Below are positions 26,961-36,286 of a stretch of DNA of 64,000 nucleotides, piece by piece. The notes under the pieces are model-generated. The model was not told where the DNA came from. It did no database searches and saw only the letters and a list, made by a program, of their open reading frames with translations. Every line of letters begins with the position of its first letter. Position 1 is the stretch's first letter. This DNA comes from Bacillota bacterium. Lineage in GTDB: Bacteria; Bacillota; Clostridia; Christensenellales; UMGS416. The stretch lies in NCBI GenBank assembly GCA_023410875.1, contig JAEYPH010000039.1:1-64000 (forward strand). Direction: 5' to 3'. The translations under genes were made by a program, and so were the position numbers.

Positions 26961-28660
26961 AAGGGTGGGTGCGCTTCTTCCACAATCTGCGCTTCAAGCA
27001 GAAGCTGCTGCTGTCCTATTCCATCGTCGCGCTGATCCCGCTGATCACATGGAGCCTGTATTCCTACCAGCAGACCAACGCGTCGCTGCGGGAGCAGACC
27101 GGCATACGGTTTCAGGAGATCCTCGGCAACGCCAGGGACAACCTGCAGAGCAGGGTGCGCAAGGTCGAGAACGCCTTCGCGCTGATCGCCCGGGACCCTT
27201 CCATCGGCCAGATCATCAACAACCAATATCAGAGCAGCTATCGCAAGTATTACGACGTCACCCAGAAGTTCGACCCCATGGCCAACACGCTGCTGGGCTT
27301 GAACCCCGAGGTGGAATCCATCGACATCTACACGACCGGCAGCATCAAGACAGCGCGGTTGAACTTTCTGGACCTGGAGGAGGCGCTGCGAACCAAGGAG
27401 CGCCTGGCCCAGCTCAACAGCACCGACATGACGTGGTTTCTGGACGGCGGCACGCTGACCGTGGCGCAGAAGGTGTTCAGCATCGACGACCCCCGCAAAT
27501 ATGCGATCCTCGCGCTGAAGGTAAAGTACGACGCCTTTTTCTCGGATGCCGTTCCGGACAATCTGGACAACTACGGCATCCTCATCGAGGACGCTTCCGG
27601 CCAGACCCTCTTCCGTGAGGACGGCATGCACAACCAGCCCGATCTGGCCCAAATGAGCCTGGAGGAGATACGCGCCCTGTGCCGGAACACCGAGGACATG
27701 CTGCTGGAGAGCCAGAGCATCGCTCCGCCGGGCTGGACGATACATATGTACATGGATATCAACGCGATTCTAGTGTCGCCCCAGTCCGCCTTTTATTCCA
27801 CGGCGATCATCATAGGGGTGTCGCTGCTGCTGATCCTGGTCGTCATCGTGCTGTTCTCCAAGACCTTCATCAAGCGCATCAACGCGCTCAACGCGTCGCT
27901 GGCCGGCGTGGTGAGCAGCCGGTTCACCGTGGACATCTCCTCGGATTACCGCGATGAGATTGGGGAGATCACCAACAGCGTGGGGGCCATGGTCCAGGAG
28001 ACCCGCGAGCTGATCCACGAGGTGTATGAAAGCCGCCTGCTGCTGCGCGAGGCAGAGATCAAGGCGCTGCAGTCCCAGATCAACCCGCATTTCCTGTACA
28101 ACACGCTGTCGGCCATCAACTGGCAGGCCATCAAGAGCGGGGACATGGGCATCTCCAACATCATCACGACGCTGTCCACGTTCTACCGCACGATCCTCAA
28201 CAAGAACAACAACGTGACGACGGTGCGCGCGGAGTTGGAGAACACGACCGCCTATCTGACGATCCAGCGCAACATCCACAGCAATTCCTTCGACTACTCC
28301 TTCGATGTGGATGAAGCCGTGCTGGATTACAACATGCCCAACATCATCCTGCAGCCGATCGTGGAGAACGCCATCGAGCACGGCATCGACTGCAAGAACG
28401 ACGGCGAGCGCGGCGCGATCACGATCCGCGTGCGCGCCAGCGGCAACGACATCGTGTTCGAAGTGATCGACAACGGCATGGGCATGAGCGAGGAGACCAT
28501 CCGCGACGTGCTGGTGAACAGCAAAAAGGGATATGGCGTCAAGAACGTCAACGACCGCCTGCAGCTGTTTTTCGATAAGGATTATGGTTTGACGCTGCAG
28601 CGGGTGCAGCCCCATGGCACGCGGGCGACGATCCGCATCCCCAAATACATCCATGTATAA
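26957..28660 (+). CDS. Sensor histidine kinase (YesM-like)
   Basis: A 567-residue membrane kinase. Helix 1 is around residues 14-36, an extracellular sensor follows to about 275, helix 2 covers about 280-302 (AIIIGVSLLLILVVIVLF), then a HAMP linker. The phosphorylated histidine is His378 in QINPHFLYNTLSAINW, as in the LytS/YesM family. The ATPase domain shows ILQPIVENAIEHG and VIDNGMGMS. Its ATG overlaps the TGA of the regulator gene (ATGA). It partners the AraC-type regulator just upstream. Confidence 0.95.
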   Translation: MKGWVRFFHNLRFKQKLLLSYSIVALIPLITWSLYSYQQTNASLREQTGIRFQEILGNARDNLQSRVRKVENAFALIARDPSIGQIINNQYQSSYRKYYDVTQKFDPMANTLLGLNPEVESIDIYTTGSIKTARLNFLDLEEALRTKERLAQLNSTDMTWFLDGGTLTVAQKVFSIDDPRKYAILALKVKYDAFFSDAVPDNLDNYGILIEDASGQTLFREDGMHNQPDLAQMSLEEIRALCRNTEDMLLESQSIAPPGWTIHMYMDINAILVSPQSAFYSTAIIIGVSLLLILVVIVLFSKTFIKRINALNASLAGVVSSRFTVDISSDYRDEIGEITNSVGAMVQETRELIHEVYESRLLLREAEIKALQSQINPHFLYNTLSAINWQAIKSGDMGISNIITTLSTFYRTILNKNNNVTTVRAELENTTAYLTIQRNIHSNSFDYSFDVDEAVLDYNMPNIILQPIVENAIEHGIDCKNDGERGAITIRVRASGNDIVFEVIDNGMGMSEETIRDVLVNSKKGYGVKNVNDRLQLFFDKDYGLTLQRVQPHGTRATIRIPKYIHV

Positions 28661-28751
28661 TGCAAAACATCACATGTTTCTGAGATTTTTATAATTGCCC
28701 CGCGCGGCGGTCTGGCCCAGAATGGTACCATCCACAACTGTGAGGTTTCCG

Positions 28752-29873
28752 ATGGACAAACTGCTGTATGGCAACGCTCTGGATACGCTGTTTCTGATGA
28801 AGGACTGCAAGAGCCGCCGGGTTTCCAGCTACGACCGCACCGGCGGCAACAAGGACTGGATCACCATAGAACCGGGAGAGGCCGCCTCCTTCGCCCAAAT
28901 CGAGGGCTGTGCAGTCGTGCGTCACATCTGGTGCACCGTGGGCAGCGAGGACCCGCTGTACAAGCGCAAGGCCGTGCTGCGGGTGTTTTGGGACGGCGAA
29001 CCCAAACCGAGCATTGAGGCGCCCATAGGCGATTTCTTCGGCATGGGCCACGGCGTCACGAAGAACTTCGTGTCCGAGCCGATGTGCATGAGCCCTCAGG
29101 GCGGCGGTGGCTTCACGTGCTATTTCCCGATGCCCTTTCGAAAGGCAGCGCGCTTTGAACTACTCAACGAATGTGCCTGCCCCATCAATTTTTACTTCTA
29201 TGTGGACTATGAGACATATGATTCGCTGGGCGATGACGTGGCGTACTTCCACAGCCAGTGGCGACGGGAGCAGGACACCCAGGGCTGGGCGGACCCGAAC
29301 CGCAGCATCCTGCAGGACAGGGCTGATGAGCCCGGCTATCCCGGCTGGTTCCCGAAGCTGTGGCTCACGCCCAACCGGGACGGCCAGGGCAACTATGTTA
29401 TTCTGGAGGCCCAGGGCAGGGGCCACTATGTGGGCTGCAATCTGAACATCGACTGTGTGAGCCGGCAGGCCCATGACTGGTACGGCGAAGGCGATGACAT
29501 GATCTTCATCGACGGCGACTCGCTGCCCACGCTCCACGGCACGGGCACCGAGGATTACTTCAACACCGCATTCGGCCCAAGCGACGAATACTGCGCACCG
29601 TGGCACGGCATCACGCTGAACAGCGGCACCAAGGACTGGCACTGGAAGGGTAAGAACGCCATGTACCGCTTTCACATCCCCGATCCCATCCGCTTTGAGC
29701 GCTCCATCCGCGTGACCATCGAGCACGGCCACGCCAATAAGCTGTCCAACGACTATTCCAGCACGGCCTATTGGTACCAGACCGAGCCCCATCTGCCCTT
29801 CTCGGCGCTGCCCGCCGTGGAGCAGCGCCTGCCGCAGCGCAGTGATGTGATCAACGTACAGCCAACAACCTGA
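28752..29873 (+). CDS. DUF2961 (GH172-type) protein
   Basis: A 373-residue protein of the DUF2961 family, now partly classed as GH172; known members act on difructose anhydride or arabinofuranosides. Recognisable are the N-terminal SRRVSSYDRTGGNKDWI, the central FGMGHGVTKNF and PMPF stretch, and HGTGTEDYFNTAFG near residue 260, which holds conserved acidic residues. No signal peptide is visible. The ATG at 28752 follows GAGG. It lies 91 bp after the kinase gene on the same strand and may be co-transcribed. The substrate is unknown. Confidence 0.88.
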   Translation: MDKLLYGNALDTLFLMKDCKSRRVSSYDRTGGNKDWITIEPGEAASFAQIEGCAVVRHIWCTVGSEDPLYKRKAVLRVFWDGEPKPSIEAPIGDFFGMGHGVTKNFVSEPMCMSPQGGGGFTCYFPMPFRKAARFELLNECACPINFYFYVDYETYDSLGDDVAYFHSQWRREQDTQGWADPNRSILQDRADEPGYPGWFPKLWLTPNRDGQGNYVILEAQGRGHYVGCNLNIDCVSRQAHDWYGEGDDMIFIDGDSLPTLHGTGTEDYFNTAFGPSDEYCAPWHGITLNSGTKDWHWKGKNAMYRFHIPDPIRFERSIRVTIEHGHANKLSNDYSSTAYWYQTEPHLPFSALPAVEQRLPQRSDVINVQPTT

Positions 29874-30525
29874 TGCTGAGGTAGTAAGGATAATTGGCAA
29901 AGGGAATAAAGAGAGAAAAATATTCCTTACGCCGACCTCCCAAGAGGCTCTTTCACGATGGTCCAATAAGAAGCAAGTTAACTGTGGACTCACCAGCGCT
30001 TTGCAACCCTATCAAAGTCAGGTGGTGTTAATAACATGCAACTCAGATTTCCATTCCAGTTGGCCACTGCGCTGATAACACGCAATTGAGGCCCCCGCCT
30101 CTACGGCAGGAGCCTCAAACTAATACGATGCTGGCTCGCTCTCAGCGGGCATGTTATGCCAATAACACGCAACTCAATCCCCTATACTTAGAACTAGGGT
30201 TCATAGCATTACGAAGATGTATTCACCCTCACCGGCTGGCAGAGATACCAATAATGCTGTTATCAGTATCAATCAGAAAGTCGCTGTGAATGGAGATGGT
30301 CAGATAGGGAGAATCTCATCACAAAGCGGGATTACATGACAGATTTTAGTAGGCGTGCCGTTCTCCCACCGATTCACGCATAATAGTGAGAAAGCCCTAA
30401 AAGCCTGCCTCTCACATGCTCTTCAGGACGACGGTAGGCAAGGGTGCTTCTGATCTTTGTCTGTAGCTGTACAACGTTCGTCCTTTCCTGAGTGGCTGCA
30501 GGGCCGTCTACCAAAGTATTGGTGG
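29874..30525. other. Gene-poor island with repeats
   Basis: No gene found. The middle part holds the third 45-bp repeat array. The stretch 30266-30525 shows no gene, site or strong hairpin that I can support. Confidence 0.5.
30027..30265. repeat. Degenerate 45-bp tandem repeat array, copy 3
   Basis: Cores begin near 30031 (ATAACATGCAACTCAG), 30075 (ATAACACGCAATTGAG), about 30120 (TAATACGATG), 30162 (ATAACACGCAACTCAA), 30208 (ATTACGAAGATG) and 30251 (ATAATGCTG). Spacings are 43-46 bp. TTGAGGC/GCCTCAA and CCCTA/TAGGG stems lie between cores. Confidence 0.7.
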
Positions 30526-31410
30526 CTAGATAATATCGGAAAACTCCATTTCTACCTTTCGATTCAAAGCAATTCCGTCCTTCATTGTCAGTTTCCGCAG
30601 ACCCTCACATGACATAACGGGGAATTGCAGGTAAAAAGTTGTCCCTTCGCCGGGGTTGCTTTCGAACCAAATCTTGCCCTTCTGCATTTCCACCAGCGCT
30701 TTGGTCAATGCCAGTCCGATGCCGCTTCCCTCGCTGGCCCTTGTCATGGAGGAATCCACCTGGCGGACTCTGTCAAAAAACAGGCTTTGCTTCTCTGCAG
30801 GGATCCCTTCACCGTCATCCTCGACTGTGATCAATATCATATCCACAGTATCGGATAACGTAACCTGAATATGCCCACCTTTGCCTGTATGTTTGATGGC
30901 GTTGGATAGCAAGTTGAGCATGATCCTGTCCAGCTTTTCGCCATCCATTGCCAAGGTCTGTATTTCGCAGTCGTCATTCAGGTTTACCTTGATTCCTCTT
31001 TGCGCTGCATAGTCTTCAACCGACTCGATTAGCCTTTCCATCCATCTGGAGATATCAACCTCATGGAGATAAACCTGCAGGAAGCCAGCGTCTATTTTTG
31101 TTATGTCCAGTAGGTTTGCGACCAGCCTAAGAAGCCTATGGGCGTTCTGCCTCATGACTGAAAGGTTCCTGAGAATCCTTCCCTTGTTTTGAATTTCAAG
31201 GCTCTTCAACTTCATTTCCGTCATTTCAATGGAATTCAATATGATGGTGAGGGGGGTCTTGAATTCGTGGGAAATATTCGTGAAGAACTCTGTCATCAGT
31301 GCAACGCGAGCTTCGGAGTCGGCACGTTTGCGTGATTCCTCTTCCATCATTTTCTGGCTAGTAATGTCGGTTGTAAACAGTGTCACACCGGTAACCATGA
31401 CCGGTGGCAC
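30526..31410 (-). pseudogene. Sensor histidine kinase lacking its N-terminal sensor
   Basis: The 294-residue frame begins at the end of a PAS-type domain (TGVTLFTTDITSQKMMEEE), then has a complete HisKA domain (FFTNISHEFKTPLTI) and HATPase domain (N-box NLLSNAIKH, G1 EDDGEGIP, G2 GSGIGLALTK). There is no credible ribosome binding site, no membrane helix and no partner regulator. The break coincides with a 7-bp palindrome, CACCGGT/ACCGGTG, at 31388-31409. It lies between repeat arrays and a recombinase relic. I take it as a 5'-truncated relic, though the catalytic core is intact and could act if translated. Confidence 0.65.
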
Positions 31411-31474
31411 TAGCTACCAAGGGATGTGCGATGACTACAAACCGATCTTTCTTGCCCACTGATGGAGAGTGTTA

Positions 31475-31540
31475 ATAACACGAGGTTCAAAAGAGCAGCA
31501 TTGGGGCCGCATCTGCAGATAATACGTAATTCAATGAGGT
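31475..31540. repeat. Degenerate 45-bp tandem repeat, copy 4
   Basis: ATAACACGAGGTTCAA begins at 31475 and ATAATACGTAATTCAA at 31519, 44 bp apart, in phase with the family described at 19.5 kb. Confidence 0.6.
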
Positions 31541-31639
31541 TAACCCGGGAGACAACCTTCCCAGACGGCCATTCAGCACTCATGTTGGTCTGTGCTCGTC
31601 TCCGACACATGGAGAGCTCTCGCTGGGGCACGGTTCCCT

Positions 31640-32070
31640 ACTACGATGAGTCCTTATTGCTTAGCGGCGTGTCAACGCATAATTCATTTGAAGCACAATT
31701 GGCTGTTCTGGTTGCAGAGAGGCATAAGCTTGGTGACAAGGCTGACGAACTGGCCAATGCAAGCTACATGCTTTTTATGGATAGAGTCAAGGGGATTATA
31801 TATGAGAGCAGCTATATTTCCCTCAACAAAAAACTAGCCGAAGAACTTGATTCAATAAAGAAGAGGATTGCTACTCTTGAAAAAGAGATAAAAATGATTG
31901 AAGACCGGTCTCAGCAAGCAGCGACAAAGATAGAGACAATCAAACAATACAAGCATTTCCATGCCTTAACTCGTGAGCTTGTTTTGCAGTTTATTTATAA
32001 AATTGAGATAGAAAGACGTAATCACGACACTAAAAAAAGTACCCGTGAAAATATTCATTGGAATATATGA
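31640..32070 (+). pseudogene. C-terminal remnant of a large serine recombinase
   Basis: From about 31680 the plus strand encodes a coiled-coil region (EAQLAVLVAERHKLGDKAD, then LAEELDSIKKRIATLEKEI) and ends LTRELVLQFIYKIEIERR followed by IHWNI. This is the coiled coil plus terminal domain of large serine recombinases. The catalytic resolvase domain and zinc ribbon are absent, and the frame runs upstream into repeat DNA. It is a decayed fragment of an integrative element or phage. Confidence 0.75.
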
Positions 32071-32080
32071 TTAGTGTATG

Positions 32081-32108
32081 CCGATGTGCCTCAGATGCGG
32101 CACATCGG
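32081..32108 (+). terminator. Hairpin after the recombinase remnant
   Basis: CCGATGTGCC (32081-32090) and GGCACATCGG (32099-32108) form a perfect 10-bp stem with an 8-nt loop. No strong T-run follows. Confidence 0.5.
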
Positions 32109-32190
32109 TGTACACAACATGGACCATTCGGATACACCGGTAAAAAATCAAGTTTTAAACTGCGGCAGCCATTGCCTTTGTGCTTCACGC

Positions 32191-33195
32191 CTACACGTAC
32201 CACATGGCCAGATAAGAACCGACGATTTGTTTCATCTCCCGATAGATGATTTCCTGCCGCGCCGTCGTCGTACAGTGGGACAGGGCAATCGATGCTCCCG
32301 TGGGCGCAGCCGGACCCAACAGGCCTTCGGTCATAAGCCTTTGGGCAGTTCCCTGGCCCGCAGCCATATCCGCGCTGCGCACAAGGGTTTCAAAAAGCAC
32401 CGGCGCCGAGTCCCGTTCCAGCGTCGTCCATATGTTTACCTTGCAAACACCATCGGCATACAGATTTCGCACCTGCTCGTTGGTTACCGAGGATGCGCCA
32501 TGCAGCACGATTTTGCTGCCTATCGCATTGCGGATTGCCTTGGCCGCCGCCGATTGATACTCCAGATTCTTCGTGCCGGCCCGGTGCTCCGTGCCCAGGT
32601 TGGCGACGATCAAATCCACGCCGGTGCCCCGCAGATAGCGCTCAGCCTTGTCCGGCGTCGTAAAGGCATTGTGGGCGGCGCCGGTGGCATCCACGATTTC
32701 GTCACAGGCGCCTTCGATTAAAATACGGTCTCTTTGGCGCTCTGCGAACCGGGCCGTCAGCTCCATATTCCGCTCCAGCGGCAGCGCGGAAGCGTCATAC
32801 ATGATGGAGGAAAAGCCCGACAGGTCCCAATCCAGCAGTTCTCGGTCGTCATCATACTGCACATGGTCCAGATGGACGAGCACCCGCAGGTTTTCGTAGG
32901 GCCCGCCGGGGCCGGCCAATACATTCAGATCTGCCAGAAACAGCCTCAGGCCGGTGTCCCACCGGCGGGAGTGGGTGTAATAGACGGCCTGAGGACGGTG
33001 ACTGTATCGCACCGTGATGGCGACGGTAACCGGAAGGTCGGCAACGCCGATGCTCCTGCCGTGCTCGGCTGTGGCGGCGAGAATCGCCTCCGTCGTCGTC
33101 AGATTCTCGGAGCAAAAACAGGGAAGCACCCACCCGCGCTCGCCGGCTTGCGCATAAAGCTCCCGGACCTGCTTGGCGTCTGTACAGATTGCCAT
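32191..33195 (-). CDS. Class II (zinc) aldolase, fructose-bisphosphate aldolase family, divergent
   Basis: A 334-residue class II aldolase that would split a ketose phosphate. LVHLDHVQYDD near residue 107 has the catalytic Asp and a zinc His. IEGACDEI holds the conserved glutamate. VLHGASSVTNEQ has the third zinc His. The second zinc His region reads NLGTEHR instead of the usual GTAHG, so a loop glycine next to the phosphate is replaced by arginine. That may mean an altered substrate. ATG 33195 is preceded by TTGGAGGC. It diverges from an FGGY kinase across an operator-like region, and kinase, isomerase and aldolase together resemble a fucose-type pathway. Confidence 0.85.
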   Translation of the reverse strand: MAICTDAKQVRELYAQAGERGWVLPCFCSENLTTTEAILAATAEHGRSIGVADLPVTVAITVRYSHRPQAVYYTHSRRWDTGLRLFLADLNVLAGPGGPYENLRVLVHLDHVQYDDDRELLDWDLSGFSSIMYDASALPLERNMELTARFAERQRDRILIEGACDEIVDATGAAHNAFTTPDKAERYLRGTGVDLIVANLGTEHRAGTKNLEYQSAAAKAIRNAIGSKIVLHGASSVTNEQVRNLYADGVCKVNIWTTLERDSAPVLFETLVRSADMAAGQGTAQRLMTEGLLGPAAPTGASIALSHCTTTARQEIIYREMKQIVGSYLAMWYV

Positions 33196-33230
33196 GGCTG
33201 CCTCCAAACAATTGCATATTTGCATGCCGA

Positions 33231-33277
33231 TTTGTGTATCGATCTGTTTGACTTTGTGTATCGATACATATTATTAT
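33231..33277 (+). promoter_or_regulatory. Operator/promoter between aldolase and kinase genes
   Basis: TTTGTGTATCGAT occurs twice, at 33231 and 33253, exactly 22 bp apart. The second copy is part of the perfect palindrome TGTATCGATACA (33257-33268), whose central CG fits LacI-family operators. A plus-strand promoter TTGACT (33248-33253) and TATTAT (33272-33277) encloses the palindrome, so binding should repress the kinase. The nearby LacI regulator is the likely binder. Confidence 0.65.
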
Positions 33278-33330
33278 TTTTACCAGGTGCTCCTGTCAAT
33301 GCTGTGTGAGATTGGGAGAGGTGATGCGGA

Positions 33331-34824
33331 ATGAGCCTGCTGGGCCTGGACATAGGAACCACCGGCTGCAAGGCGCTGGCATTCAGTGAAGAAGGCAACC
33401 GGCTTGCGCAATCCTACCGGGAGTATCGATCCGCCGGCAGCATCCACGAAATCAACCCCGAGGAAGTATGGCAATGTGTGCAGGTTGTGCTGGGCAGCAT
33501 TACCAGCCAGTGCGCCGGAGACCCGCCCAAGGCGCTGGCAGTGTCCTCCTTCGGCGAGTCGGTGATTCCGCTGGACGAGCGCGGCCGCGTGCTGCACGAC
33601 AGCATACTCTACACCGACCCCCGCGGCGCGTGTCAGTGCGAGCACCTGTCCCAAGCGCTGGGCAGCGCGCAGATCATGGGCAGCACGGGCCTCAAGCCTC
33701 ACCCGATGTACTCCGTGTGCAAGATCGGCTGGTACCGGGACAGCCTGCCGGATGTGTTCCGCCGGGCGAAGCGGTACATGATGTTCGAGGACTTCATCCT
33801 ATGGAAGTTGGGCGCCGAACCGACGATCGACTACTCGCTGGCGTCCCGCACGATGGCGTTCAACGTGACCAAGCTGCAATGGGACGAACAGATATTGGAG
33901 GCATCCGGCATCGAGGCCGGCCAATTTTCACGGGCGGTACGTTCGGGCACGGCAGCCGGCACCATCGCGGGGGAGGTTGCCGACGCGCTCAGTTTGCCGC
34001 GGAACCTGCTGTTGGTGACCGGCGGGCATGATCAGGTGTGCGCCGCAGTGGGCGCCGGTGTGCTGCGGGAAGGCATGGCCATCGACGGCACGGGCACCGT
34101 GGAGTGCATCGCCCCGATCTTCTTCTCCCCGGTGCTGGAGGAAACCTTCCTGAACAACAACTTCGCGTGCGTTCCCCACGCCGTTCCCGGCGCCTATGCA
34201 ACCTATGCATTCAACTTCACCGGTGGATCGCTGCTCAAATGGTATCGGGACAACTTCGCCCGAGCAGAGGCAGCCCAAGCCGCGCTGTCAGACCGCAGCG
34301 CCTATGACCTGCTCAACGAGCAGGCGGCGAGCACACCGACGGACCTGCTGGTCATCCCCCACTTCGCCGGCTCCGGCACGCCGCAGATGGACCCCTTTGC
34401 CCGCGGCGCAATTCTGGGGATGCGCTTCGAAAACGACGCCGGCACGGTTTACCGCGCGCTAATGGAAGGCGTGACCTACGAGATGGCCTACAATCTGGAG
34501 GCGCTGGCCGGCAATGGCATCCACGTCCGCGAACTGCGGGCCGTGGGCGGCGGCGCCAAATCCAACCTGTGGCTGCAGATCAAGGCCGATGTCACCGGCT
34601 GCCGCATCCTCTCGCTGGGCGTGGAAGAGGCCGGCGTGGCCGGCGCCGCCATGCTGGCCGGCGTGGCCGCGGGGGTTTACCGCACGCTGGACGAAGCCGC
34701 TCCGGCATTCGTGAGGGTGCGCCGGGAGATCGAGCCCGATCCCCGCAACCATGGAATCTACAGGCAGAATTTCGCCAGGTACAAGGAAGCCAGGACCAGA
34801 ATTTCCGACCTTTACGGTCGCTGA
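33331..34824 (+). CDS. FGGY-family carbohydrate kinase
   Basis: A 497-residue sugar kinase. The N-terminal phosphate loop is GLDIGTTGCKALAF. VTGGHDQVCAAVGAG near residue 230 carries the catalytic aspartate. GTGTVECIAPIF and FAGSGTPQMDP follow, and VGGGAKSNLWLQIKADV near residue 407 is the second FGGY signature. It would phosphorylate the ketose made by the isomerase encoded 15 bp downstream. GGGAGAGG precedes the ATG. The exact sugar is not readable; xylulose, fuculose and rhamnulose kinases are all in this family. Confidence 0.92.
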   Translation: MSLLGLDIGTTGCKALAFSEEGNRLAQSYREYRSAGSIHEINPEEVWQCVQVVLGSITSQCAGDPPKALAVSSFGESVIPLDERGRVLHDSILYTDPRGACQCEHLSQALGSAQIMGSTGLKPHPMYSVCKIGWYRDSLPDVFRRAKRYMMFEDFILWKLGAEPTIDYSLASRTMAFNVTKLQWDEQILEASGIEAGQFSRAVRSGTAAGTIAGEVADALSLPRNLLLVTGGHDQVCAAVGAGVLREGMAIDGTGTVECIAPIFFSPVLEETFLNNNFACVPHAVPGAYATYAFNFTGGSLLKWYRDNFARAEAAQAALSDRSAYDLLNEQAASTPTDLLVIPHFAGSGTPQMDPFARGAILGMRFENDAGTVYRALMEGVTYEMAYNLEALAGNGIHVRELRAVGGGAKSNLWLQIKADVTGCRILSLGVEEAGVAGAAMLAGVAAGVYRTLDEAAPAFVRVRREIEPDPRNHGIYRQNFARYKEARTRISDLYGR

Positions 34825-34839
34825 CAGATGGAGGACGCC

Positions 34840-36258
34840 ATGAACCCCATTACATTTGCGCTCTATTTCGGCAATCGCGGGTTCTTCCCGGAGACGCTGA
34901 TCGAATCGGCAAGGGCGGAGCTGACAGTCGCCGTAAAGGCCCAGGGCTACGGCGTGCTGATCCCCGATGCGGCGATCACACGCTACGGCGCGGTGGAAAC
35001 GGCAGAAGAGGGCCGGGCTTACGCCAAATTCCTGGCGGAGAACCGCGGCAGCTACCAAGGCGTCATACTGTGCCTGCCCAACTTCGGCGATGAGAACGGC
35101 GCCATCGCTGCTTTGCAGGATTGCGGCGTGCCCATATGGATCCTCGCGTATCCCGACGAGGCGGGCAAGATGGACTTCGCCCACCGGCGCGACGCCTTCT
35201 GCGGCAAGTTCTCGATCATGGATGTTTTCTACCAGTACGGGTTGTCCTTCACCGCCTGGGCGCCCCATACGCTGCGCCCGGACACGCCGCAGTTTGCCGC
35301 GCAGCTTAAGGATTTCGCCGCCGTGTGCCGGGTGGTGCTGGGTATGAGACGGCTCACGGTTGGCGCTGTAGGCGCCCGCACGACGGCCTTCAAAACCGTG
35401 CGCTTCGACGAGCTGACATTGCAAAAAAAGGGCATCACCGTGGAGGCGCTGGACCTCTCCGAGGTGCTGTACCGCGTGAGCAAGATGGACTCCGTCGCCG
35501 CGAACGTGCGTGCCAAGGCCGCCCAGTTGCAGGCCTTCGCGGACTTCAGCCGTGTTCCGGCGGAAAAGCTGGACACGATCTGCAAGGTGGGCGTGGTGCT
35601 GGACGACCTGGCCGCCGAATACCGCATGGACTGCCTGTCGCTTCGGTGCTGGAACGAGCTGGAGCAGATGCTGGGCGTGGCCCCGTGCGTGCTGCTGGGC
35701 CTGCTCAACGACACCGGCATGGCTGCCGCCTGCGAGCTGGACGTGACAAATGCCGTGGCCATGCACGCATTGAAACTGGCTTCCGGCGAGGCACCCGCTT
35801 GCCTGGACTGGAACAACAACTACGGCGACGATCCCGACAAGTGCATACTGTTCCACTGCGGGCCGGTTGCCCGCAGCCTGATGGCCGGGGCCGGTTGCGT
35901 AACCGACCACAAGATGTTTGCCAAGAGCTACGGCGCCGGCTGCGGCTGGGGCAGCAACGAGGGGCGCATCGCCGCCTTCCCGATGACCTATGCCAGCGCC
36001 AAGACCGAGGACGGCAGGGTCGTCTTCTACCTGGGCGAAGGCGAATTCACGACAGACGCCATCGAGGAAGGCTTCTTTGGCTGCGGCGGCGTTGCGAGGA
36101 TTCCAGACCTGCAGAGCAAGCTGCTGACGATCGGCAAGCGCGGCTTCCGCCACCACGTCAGCGTTACCCGCGGCACCGTGGCGACCGCCCTGCGGGAGGC
36201 ATTTACAACCTATCTCAAGTACGACCTGATCGACTTTGATCAGCCGTGCAGAACCTGA
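34840..36258 (+). CDS. L-fucose/L-arabinose isomerase-like protein
   Basis: A 472-residue member of the fucose/arabinose isomerase superfamily, which converts aldoses to ketoses with a divalent metal. The N-terminal Rossmann-like domain includes YQGVILCLPNFGDENGA. CLSLRCWNELEQMLG near residue 265 and LLNDTGMAAACELDVTNA near 288 match the metal and substrate region, and CLDWNNNYGDD followed by FHCGPVARS is also characteristic. The ATG at 34840 is chosen over 34828 because GGAGG lies between them, 5 nt before 34840. It is the second gene after the kinase. The substrate is unknown. Confidence 0.85.
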   Translation: MNPITFALYFGNRGFFPETLIESARAELTVAVKAQGYGVLIPDAAITRYGAVETAEEGRAYAKFLAENRGSYQGVILCLPNFGDENGAIAALQDCGVPIWILAYPDEAGKMDFAHRRDAFCGKFSIMDVFYQYGLSFTAWAPHTLRPDTPQFAAQLKDFAAVCRVVLGMRRLTVGAVGARTTAFKTVRFDELTLQKKGITVEALDLSEVLYRVSKMDSVAANVRAKAAQLQAFADFSRVPAEKLDTICKVGVVLDDLAAEYRMDCLSLRCWNELEQMLGVAPCVLLGLLNDTGMAAACELDVTNAVAMHALKLASGEAPACLDWNNNYGDDPDKCILFHCGPVARSLMAGAGCVTDHKMFAKSYGAGCGWGSNEGRIAAFPMTYASAKTEDGRVVFYLGEGEFTTDAIEEGFFGCGGVARIPDLQSKLLTIGKRGFRHHVSVTRGTVATALREAFTTYLKYDLIDFDQPCRT

Positions 36259-36286
36259 CGGCGACCGCTCGCAGATGGGCCGTCAG
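36255..36286. terminator. Convergent hairpin overlapping two stop codons
   Basis: CTGACGGC (36255-36262) and GCCGTCAG (36279-36286) form a perfect 8-bp stem. The left arm contains the stop of the isomerase gene (TGA, 36256-36258), the right arm the stop of the LacI gene on minus (36283-36285). It probably ends both messages. Confidence 0.6.

Noticed and set aside
31462..31640. N-terminal part of the open frame leading into the recombinase remnant
   Set aside because: It is translated repeat DNA without recombinase similarity and without a ribosome binding site.
34459..36156. Minus-strand open frame of 565 codons over kinase and isomerase genes
   Set aside because: It spans two well-supported genes on the other strand and their junction, which a real gene would hardly do.
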